Shown here piece after piece: positions 1 through 6,375 of a DNA stretch of 64,000 nt (the stretch's first letter is position 1; each line of letters opens with the position of its first letter). The position numbers and the translations under genes were made by a program. The stretch is from Gammaproteobacteria bacterium (GTDB lineage Bacteria > Pseudomonadota > Gammaproteobacteria > Chromatiales > Chromatiaceae), in the NCBI GenBank assembly GCA_011390365.1, contig JAABSM010000001.1, forward strand, positions 1 through 64,000, written 5' to 3'. The notes beneath the pieces were generated by a model, which did not search any database, was not told the DNA's origin, and saw nothing but the letters and a program-made list of their open reading frames with translations.

Positions 1-2501
1 GAACGCCACAGGCTGCTTTCCAGGCGGGCGTTGCCGCTCACCAGATCTTCGGCCATGTCGGCCAGGTATTGCAGGCCGTAGACATAGCCGGTGCTGAGAT
101 TGAACTCGCTGGCGAGCTGGTCCAGGGTGGCGGCGTGGTCGAATAGTTGGTCGAATTCGGACCAGCCGACGGTGTACTTAAAGGCGGTAACGCCATCCTT
201 GCCGGTTCTCTTTTTGGCCTTCTCCAGCGCCTCTTCCCCCATCTCGCCGAGGGCGCGAATGGGTAGTTTGGGTTTGACCATGGCGAGCCCGGCGGAGAAG
301 TGGATCTCCGGGTTTTGGGCTACATAGGCGGTGAATTCCTTGCGCATGTCGGCGGCCAGTTTCATGGTGCTCTTCCAGGGGCCGATCAGAAAGAAGTCGT
401 CGCCGCCGGCGAAGACGGTGTAGGTGCTGGGGGCGTGGTTCGCGCAGTGCCAGGGCAGCCAGACGGCGAAGAATTGGTTCATTTGACGCGACAGGGCCGA
501 CATCTTGGCGAAGGTGGGACGCGCCAGACCGCTTTCGAAGATGCGCCCGAGGTTGTCCACGTCGCCTTTCAGAACACTGAGGGCGCGCGCCCCCTTGAAG
601 CGGTGGTCTTCATTCAGAATCAGGTCGTCGTGGGCGATGTGGGTGAGGGTCTTGGGTTCGTCATGATCTGGCGTCGGGTGATCGTCGCTGTCGATTCCAG
701 CATAACGGTCGTCGTCATAGGGGTTGAGCTCGCCAAAGGTGGGCACATAGCCGTTGATAAACCGCTTGGCGTAGCCGCGAAAGAGGGTATCGGTCTTCTT
801 TTCCGGCAGGCCGAAGTCCCAGGCGCGGCGGAGGTTGCCGTTGCGGGCCTGCTCGCCGAATTTGCCGCTGACCTCCTCCGCGTCGGTAAAGTAGACGTGG
901 TAGCCGAAGATGGGAGTGCGCAGGCCCTGGTCTTCGTTACCCGGCAGGGCCGAGCGAGTGACCAGCAGGCGTTGGCGATGGGCAAGTTGCTTGCCGACTC
1001 GAATCTGGTCCAGGGCCAGGTCGCAGGCGTATTTGCCGGAGGTGTTGGGGATCGAAGCGGTCGCCGGGCTGCGCCCGTCGATGGCGCAGACGCCCATGGC
1101 GCTGTCGAAGGCGTCGAGGAAGCCATCGAAGACCGGGGCGGGTGGCTGTTGGCCGCACAGATCGAAGCGCCGCGCCTTGGCGTCTTGCAGTTGGTCAAAA
1201 AGCCTGGTGATGAGTTTTTGGAACGGGGATTCGCCGTCCGATTTGCCGCTGAGGAAATCATTGCAGGCGGCGGGTTGCGCGGCGATGCCGATGCCGGCGA
1301 TGCCGTGGGTATGGTCGAGAAACCATTGGTCCAGTTCACGCCGGACCTGATCGAGTTTGGCGCGGGTTCCGTCGGTGTTGGGGGCGACGATGAGGAATTT
1401 ACCGGCGGCGTTGGTGATTTGGCTGGTGGGCGGCAGGGCCAGGGTCTCCAGGATCTTGAGCGCGGCGCATTCGGTGAGCAGGGATACGTAGAAGGAGCGT
1501 CCGCGCAGCAGGCGGGCGGCCTGGCGCTGGGTCTCGCCGCCGGTGGCGAAGATGAAGTCCTGAATGCCGAAGAAGTCGCCCTGGATGAGCAGGAATTTGT
1601 CATCGCCCCAGTCGGGGCGCTGAAAATCGGCGAGGGCCTTGCCCGTTTCGGTGAGGTCATCTCCCCGGTCATGGTGGTAGCGCCACAGGGCGGTGGCGAG
1701 GGCTGCGGTGGTGTGGCTGTGGTCGTAGAGGGAGACCTCGGCCTTGACCTTCCAGGTAGCAGAGGGAATGGCCTGGGTGAAGGCGGACCAGGCGGAGTCG
1801 AAGTGATCGAGCCATAGCGGCCATTGACCGCGGTGGCTTTTAGGGATTGCTTGCAGGCTCTTCTTGAAGGTCTCCCACAGGCTGCGATATTCGGCGCTGG
1901 CCTTGTTGCGGTCCTTGCCTTCGCATTCGCTGGCAAGCTGGGGGAATAGGGTTTCTACGCTGAGGGGCTTTAGCGGATAACGCCAGTCGGCCCTTTTCTG
2001 CTGGAAGGAATTCACGCGAATGCCCTCGAACAGGGTCAGAAGCCGGGTGGTGAAGTGGTCGTGGCCCAGGGCGCTTTCGGCGGACTGGTCGTTGTAGCCC
2101 TGGAACTCTTCGCGCTCGAAACCGGAGGCGACGCGATCGGCGGTGGCGACGATCCATTGCAGCGGGGTTTCCGGCTTGTGGTGGCGGGCGGCGGCATTGA
2201 CCACCGAGTCGTCGGCATCCCGGTCGCCCCAGGCGGCGAAGGGCGCTACGTCTTCGCCGACCAGTTCCGGGAACTGGTTTTCGATCAGGTCCCATGCCAG
2301 CGCCGTCCAGGCGGCGTGTTTGTGGCTGTACCACTGTTTGCCACCGGCTTCGTGGCGACGACAGTAGCTCTGTTCATGGATTTCGATGCGCTCGCGATCC
2401 TCTTGCAGTGCGGCCCGTTCGGCGAACTTGCCGAGGTCGTGGAGATAGGCGGCGAGGGCGACGCGGCTGGAGGCTTCGAGTAATGGGGCTTGGTTTGGCA
2501 T
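1..2501 (-). CDS. cas10: Cas10/Csm1, type III CRISPR effector large subunit (3' end beyond window)
   Basis: Large subunit of a type III (Csm-type) CRISPR interference complex. In this family target-RNA binding activates a GGDD cyclase that makes cyclic oligoadenylate, and an HD domain that cuts single-stranded DNA. The minus-strand frame is open from the ATG at 2501 to the left edge (833 codons). An HD motif lies at residues 21-22 in the context YLHDLGKF, near the N-terminus as in Csm1. The Palm-domain GGDD is at residues 699-702 in the context FAGGDDFFLIGP. Both catalytic motifs are intact. The visible length is already typical of Csm1, so little is probably missing. It is the last visible gene of a leftward cas6 - CARF gene - cas10 series; csm2-csm5 would be expected beyond position 1. 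A shared upstream motif at 2561-2582 may regulate it. Confidence 0.93.
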   Translation of the reverse strand, partial: MPNQAPLLEASSRVALAAYLHDLGKFAERAALQEDRERIEIHEQSYCRRHEAGGKQWYSHKHAAWTALAWDLIENQFPELVGEDVAPFAAWGDRDADDSVVNAAARHHKPETPLQWIVATADRVASGFEREEFQGYNDQSAESALGHDHFTTRLLTLFEGIRVNSFQQKRADWRYPLKPLSVETLFPQLASECEGKDRNKASAEYRSLWETFKKSLQAIPKSHRGQWPLWLDHFDSAWSAFTQAIPSATWKVKAEVSLYDHSHTTAALATALWRYHHDRGDDLTETGKALADFQRPDWGDDKFLLIQGDFFGIQDFIFATGGETQRQAARLLRGRSFYVSLLTECAALKILETLALPPTSQITNAAGKFLIVAPNTDGTRAKLDQVRRELDQWFLDHTHGIAGIGIAAQPAACNDFLSGKSDGESPFQKLITRLFDQLQDAKARRFDLCGQQPPAPVFDGFLDAFDSAMGVCAIDGRSPATASIPNTSGKYACDLALDQIRVGKQLAHRQRLLVTRSALPGNEDQGLRTPIFGYHVYFTDAEEVSGKFGEQARNGNLRRAWDFGLPEKKTDTLFRGYAKRFINGYVPTFGELNPYDDDRYAGIDSDDHPTPDHDEPKTLTHIAHDDLILNEDHRFKGARALSVLKGDVDNLGRIFESGLARPTFAKMSALSRQMNQFFAVWLPWHCANHAPSTYTVFAGGDDFFLIGPWKSTMKLAADMRKEFTAYVAQNPEIHFSAGLAMVKPKLPIRALGEMGEEALEKAKKRTGKDGVTAFKYTVGWSEFDQLFDHAATLDQLASEFNLSTGYVYGLQYLADMAEDLVSGNARLESSLWR

Positions 2502-2560
2502 ATCGATTGGGTCACTCCGGTGAATACGGATTCAGCATAGTACGAACAGGGGGCGTGTGT

Positions 2561-2582
2561 GGGGTTGGCAAGCTTGCGATCG
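2561..2582 (-). promoter_or_regulatory. Candidate shared cas upstream element, copy 1
   Basis: An 18-base string, TTGGCAAGCTTGCGATCG on the plus strand (2565-2582), lies 64-81 bases upstream of the cas10 start. The same 18 bases occur at 4912-4929, 65-82 bases upstream of the cas6 start. It contains the palindromes GCAAGCTTGC and CGATCG. The equal offset before two cas genes suggests a promoter or operator component. A dispersed repeat that happens to lie there is the alternative. Confidence 0.4.
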
Positions 2583-2647
2583 CTCTCTGGTCAAGTCTGG
2601 CATGGCGTAAGGTATTGCTTGGTTGTTCAGGGTGTAGTCAGGTTTGC

Positions 2648-3760
2648 TCATGTCTCAATGGTTATCCTTGAGGGTTCGATCTCAATCCCATGCCGCCACC
2701 TGGGCCGCTTACCCAACCGCTGGATGAGGAACGGCGGGGCTTGTTGCCCAAGCTGGTCGCGGAGGCGTTTGTTGATGCCGGATTTGCGGCGTTCGAAGAA
2801 GTTTTTATCCATTCCTGGTTGTAGTGCCTTTTCGGTGCGGTCGGGTTGTTCGGGGTCCATGCTCGTTCCTCGAATGGTATGATACATACTCAGGAATGAA
2901 TTTGCATGATCCTGGTCAACTATTTGAAGATTGGGGCAGCGTTTTCCTTGGCCGCCCTGTTTTCGGTCTTTTGCCAGCCAGAGGTAGAAGGCGAGTTCGA
3001 CCGGCGGTAGTTTTACGGGGCGATCGCCCAGGCGGAGTTGGCCCTGGGCGTATTGGATGGTGGCGGGTTCGAGGGTGTGGCTGACGGCTTCGACGGCTTC
3101 GCTGAAGCGGCCGCGTTCGAACTGGAGTTTGTGGGGTAGTCCGGTGCGCAGGCGCACGAAGGGGATGTGGCCGAGGGTGACGCGGGCGTCTTTGGTGTCG
3201 ACCAGGCGGTTGTCGCGGGTGGTGATGACGCGGCTGTAGGGGGTGGGGTAGAAGAAGTCCCAGCTGGATTCGAAGGGTTCGCTGACGAGGACGTGGGAGA
3301 GGCGGTCTTGTTGGCGGCCGTAGAGGGAGAGGGCGTAGCCGAGGTAGAAGCCGAGGGTTTTGCGTCCGCCGGCGATGGAGACGTGGAGTTCGGTGTGGTC
3401 GGATTCAGTGAGGCTGCGCAGGGTTTCGGTGATCTGGTCGGCGGCGGCGATGTTGTCGTTCTGGTCGCGGATGTCTTCGAGGGGGCGGCCTTCGGTGTCG
3501 CTGAGGGTGTGGATGTGGTTTTCGTCGAAGGCGATGGCGGGGAGTTGGTAGTCCTTGAGGAGGCGGGCGAACCAGCCGGGTTCCCGGGAGAGCAGGCTGA
3601 GGCGGGCGCGTTCGGCGCCTTCGCGGGTGGTGATGATGTGGATCTCGTCGGGTACCCAGGGCGGGTCGGCGGTGATGAGGGCGTAGAGGGTTTCGGTGAC
3701 GATCTGGGGCGAGAGGCCGGTGACGGCGAGGAGGATCTTGCGGGTTTTGGGGTTGAACAT
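2648..3760 (-). CDS. Csm6-like CARF protein, NE0113/TIGR02584 family (putative ring nuclease)
   Basis: A CRISPR accessory protein of 370 residues expected to bind cyclic oligoadenylate made by Cas10. The N-terminus (KILLAVTGLSPQIVTETLYAL) has the fold start typical of CARF domains. A second CARF motif, HVSIAGGRKT, has GGRK at residues 131-134; the equivalent loop in related CARF proteins contacts or cleaves the ligand. The C-terminal third looks like a helical or winged-helix region. I see no convincing HEPN R-x4-6-H site; the only match, RPRWRH near the end, lacks the usual context. The ATG at 3760 is chosen because the CARF fold starts there; a longer frame to 3904 would overlap cas6 and adds a low-complexity stretch. 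It lies between cas6 and cas10 with gaps of 136 and 146 bases. Confidence 0.85.
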   Translation of the reverse strand: MFNPKTRKILLAVTGLSPQIVTETLYALITADPPWVPDEIHIITTREGAERARLSLLSREPGWFARLLKDYQLPAIAFDENHIHTLSDTEGRPLEDIRDQNDNIAAADQITETLRSLTESDHTELHVSIAGGRKTLGFYLGYALSLYGRQQDRLSHVLVSEPFESSWDFFYPTPYSRVITTRDNRLVDTKDARVTLGHIPFVRLRTGLPHKLQFERGRFSEAVEAVSHTLEPATIQYAQGQLRLGDRPVKLPPVELAFYLWLAKDRKQGGQGKRCPNLQIVDQDHANSFLSMYHTIRGTSMDPEQPDRTEKALQPGMDKNFFERRKSGINKRLRDQLGQQAPPFLIQRLGKRPRWRHGIEIEPSRITIET

Positions 3761-3896
3761 GGGGTTTCCGTTTCGCTGGGTCTTGGCGGTTTGTGTTGGG
3801 TGGCTCGTTGCGGGGAGGGGCTCGCCTTGTTGGAATGGAGCTACCCTCATGCGTGACCCTAGCACTCTTTTGGTATGATCGTTTCTGGATATTGGC

Positions 3897-4847
3897 TTAG
3901 GCATTTTGGGTCAGGCGGTAGCCGCCAAGGCCGAAGCTGATGCCTTTGCCGACGTGTAGCCATTGGCCGGCCCAGAGGATGGGCCAGAGGGTTTTCAGGT
4001 GGTCGCCGTGGAGGGTGAAGGTTCCGCTGAGTCCGCCCATTTGCATCTGGCTGCGCTGGCGGCTGGAGTGGCGGGTCCAGTCGCGCCAGTGCAGTTGTTT
4101 GTCGGAGATGCGCAGGGTGTTGGCGGCGGCGAGCAGGGCGGGGATGTTCAGGGGCGGTTCGGTCGCGGGGGCGTGGAACAGGCGCAGGTGTTCGATGCGT
4201 TTGATGAGGGGGCGTAACCAGTGGTCTGGTTCGAACTCGCGGGGGCCGATCAGTTTGCCGCGAATCTTGGTGCGAAAAGGGGAGGTGAAGGCTACGGTAA
4301 GGGGTTCCGCGCTGAAGGGGGGTGTTTGAGGGGGGCGGGGTTCGAGGCTTTCGATGCGTTGATCGGGCGGGGTGAAATAACGTTTCCAGCGGTTGTCGCC
4401 GGGCGTCTCTTCTCGGTCGATGGCGGCGAGTCGGAAGCGGGCGTTTTCCTTGCCGAGTCCCCGTTGCGCGGCGTGCCGCCAGGCCTGGATGATGTAGGGG
4501 AGGTAGCTTGCGCCTTGTCCTACAAGCGATAGGTCGAAGGTGAGGGTTTCTCCGGGTTGGGAGTGGCTGGCGGTGTTGAGGAAGTCGAATACGATGGGGT
4601 GGGGGGCGTTGTTGCCGTTGAGCCCGGTGATCTTTTTGTCTGGCGGGAAGGGGGTTTCGAAGAGGTAGGCGTAGGCGCAGTGGTGGTGGAGCAAGCAGCC
4701 GGTGCAGTCGGTTTGGCGGGTTACGCAGGCGGTGCGTCTGAGTCCGTGGCCGAAGATGCCGCGCAGCGCCGAGCCGGGGTATTCGGGCAGGTGGATGGGG
4801 TCTTGTGCTTCGAGGTGAAGCCGGAGTCGGGTGATGGGGAGTGGCAT
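3897..4847 (-). CDS. cas6: Cas6 family pre-crRNA processing endoribonuclease
   Basis: A RAMP-superfamily ribonuclease that cuts the CRISPR precursor transcript within repeats. The 316-residue protein has two features of the PF10040-type Cas6 branch. One is an N-terminal cysteine cluster (C41, C48, C51, C57). The other is a C-terminal glycine-rich loop at about residues 298-316 containing GKGISFGLGGYRL. It is the first visible gene of the leftward cas series and shares an upstream sequence block with cas10. No repeat array lies next to it in the window, so its substrate array must be elsewhere. Confidence 0.9.
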   Translation of the reverse strand: MPLPITRLRLHLEAQDPIHLPEYPGSALRGIFGHGLRRTACVTRQTDCTGCLLHHHCAYAYLFETPFPPDKKITGLNGNNAPHPIVFDFLNTASHSQPGETLTFDLSLVGQGASYLPYIIQAWRHAAQRGLGKENARFRLAAIDREETPGDNRWKRYFTPPDQRIESLEPRPPQTPPFSAEPLTVAFTSPFRTKIRGKLIGPREFEPDHWLRPLIKRIEHLRLFHAPATEPPLNIPALLAAANTLRISDKQLHWRDWTRHSSRQRSQMQMGGLSGTFTLHGDHLKTLWPILWAGQWLHVGKGISFGLGGYRLTQNA

Positions 4848-5312
4848 GTTGTTGCGTCCTGGTGGTCTGGGGGTTTGGTGAAGGGTAGGGATTTATCGCC
4901 GCTGGCGGGGTTTGGCAAGCTTGCGATCGGATAGGGATGATACAAAGATGGCAAGGTTTGGGAAACCATTGGTTGCCGTGGTCGTGAACGGCTCATGCGG
5001 GGGGCATTCAATGGTGGATCAAAGCCGGAGGGTTTTTGCTGGTACCCAAGCTCCAGCTTGGGTACCCACGTCTTGACAGCTCTGGCTGTCTGGACGAACA
5101 AACGGCAAGCGGGAGCTTGCAAGACATGCGTTCCCAAGGAGACCTTGGGAACGAGCGAAACCCCTCTCCCTCGGGGAGAGGGGCTTTTTCGGAATACTTT
5201 CACAGTCTCAGACCTTGGGAACGGGCGCAAACTCGGGGCCGGCGCCAGCGTGGGCTTTCACCTTCGACGAGTTGTTGGCACGGGGCGCTGGAGCGTCCGC
5301 GGTGCTGGGTTT
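4848..5312. other. Non-coding region upstream of cas6 with three inverted repeats
   Basis: No credible gene. The cas6-proximal part holds the candidate regulatory motif at 4907-4929. Farther out are three perfect inverted repeats: GGTACCCAAGCT at 5041-5052 with its complement at 5055-5066; CGTTCCCAAGG at 5129-5139 with its complement at 5143-5153; and CCCCTCTCC at 5161-5169 with its complement at 5175-5183. The last is followed by a short T run that could terminate rightward transcripts. They have no regular spacing or shared unit, so this is not a CRISPR array. Confidence 0.7.
4907..4929 (-). promoter_or_regulatory. Candidate shared cas upstream element, copy 2
   Basis: The second copy of the element at 2561-2582, identical over the 18 bases 4912-4929 and differing only by one extra T in the flanking GGGGTTT. 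It lies 65-82 bases upstream of the cas6 ATG, nearly the same offset as the first copy before cas10. Sequence between the element and the start codons is not shared, which argues against a simple duplication of the whole upstream region. Confidence 0.4.
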
Positions 5313-6341
5313 TTAGCCGACGCAGATAAAGTCTTTCGCCCTTCGGTATCCGTATCCCTCCAGTTGGGCGGTGATCAGGTCTCTGGCGCCGTGGTTGGCG
5401 ACGTAGACCAGTACCAGCGGGCGGGGGGTGCGGCGGAGCCATTCGGGGGGGTGTACCCGGGCGCCTTGGACGCGGTTGCCGATCTTGTTGGGGTCGATGT
5501 CGATCCAGGCGCTGGGGGGGAAGCCTTTGTCGATGAGGTGGGCGCAGCGTTTGCGGGTGTTGCGGCCGGCGCCCCAGTAGGCGAGGTCATGGGCGCTGGC
5601 GAGGAGGCGGGGGTCGCGGGCGAGGTAGTCGGCGCGCAGGCGGTCGAAGGATTGGCGGATGTAGCGGGGGTCGGTGCGGGAGGTGCGGTGGGGGGATTCT
5701 CGCCATTCCAGCAGCGTTTGGGGCAGCTTGGCCATCGCCAGGCGGAGGTGGTGGAGTCGGAGCCAGAGTTCGTAGTCTTCGGGGAAGGGGCCGTGCCGGT
5801 AGCCGCCGGCGGCGAGGATGGCGGCGCGGCGGAAGGTGACGCTGGGGTGGGCGAAGGGGGATTCGACGTAGATTTCGTCGGCGATCTGGGTTGGGGTGAG
5901 GAGGCGGTTCTGCCAGCGCATGTATTCCCGGTAGCCTTTGTGGATGCGCGCTTCGGGAAAGAGGTGCGCCCGGCTTGCGACCAGGGTGATGTCGGGGTGT
6001 TGGGCGAGATAGCGGGTTTGCCGGGCGAGGCGTTCGGGGTGCATGCGGTCGTCGGCGTCCATGCGCGCGATCAGTTGGCCCCGGGCGGCGTGCAGGCCGT
6101 GATTCAGGGCGGCGACCAGGCCCGGCTCGGGGGCGTCGAGCAGGCGGATGCGCGGGTCGTCATGGACCCGTTGCGCGATCAGCGCTGGCGAGGCGTCGCG
6201 GGAGTGGTCGTTGACGGCGATTAGTTCGAAGTCGGGGGAGGTCTGGGCCTGGATGCTGTCGAGGCATTCGTCCAGGGTTTCCGCGGCGTCGCGAAAGGGG
6301 AGCAGGATGCTCAGGGGCGCGGCGGATGGCGGTTCGATCAT
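5313..6341 (-). CDS. Family 2 glycosyltransferase
   Basis: An inverting GT-A fold sugar transferase of 342 residues, probably acting at the cytoplasmic face on envelope polysaccharide. The N-terminus LSILLPFRDAAETLDECLDSI is the nucleotide-sugar binding strand. The acidic metal-binding motif RMDADDRM lies at about residue 95. An EDYELWLRL segment near residue 190 is the acidic catalytic-base region typical of GT2 enzymes. The C-terminal 90 residues resemble a small Rossmann-like appendage (AYWGAGRNTRKR) and their function is unclear. The gene stands alone between the cas genes and a sensor kinase; acceptor and donor cannot be predicted. Confidence 0.85.
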   Translation of the reverse strand: MIEPPSAAPLSILLPFRDAAETLDECLDSIQAQTSPDFELIAVNDHSRDASPALIAQRVHDDPRIRLLDAPEPGLVAALNHGLHAARGQLIARMDADDRMHPERLARQTRYLAQHPDITLVASRAHLFPEARIHKGYREYMRWQNRLLTPTQIADEIYVESPFAHPSVTFRRAAILAAGGYRHGPFPEDYELWLRLHHLRLAMAKLPQTLLEWRESPHRTSRTDPRYIRQSFDRLRADYLARDPRLLASAHDLAYWGAGRNTRKRCAHLIDKGFPPSAWIDIDPNKIGNRVQGARVHPPEWLRRTPRPLVLVYVANHGARDLITAQLEGYGYRRAKDFICVG

Positions 6342-6375
6342 CCTGAAATCCGCGGTTCAAAAGCCGAATTTGGGA

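Noticed and set aside
300-1936. Long open frames opposite or out of phase with cas10 (for example 300-1817 plus strand, 620-1936 minus strand)
   Set aside because: They are GC-rich shadow frames; the cas10 frame has HD and GGDD motifs and runs uninterrupted to the window edge.
5041-5183. Series of short palindromes near cas6 as a possible CRISPR array or attC sites
   Set aside because: The palindromes differ from each other, are unevenly spaced and have no repeated unit or spacer structure.
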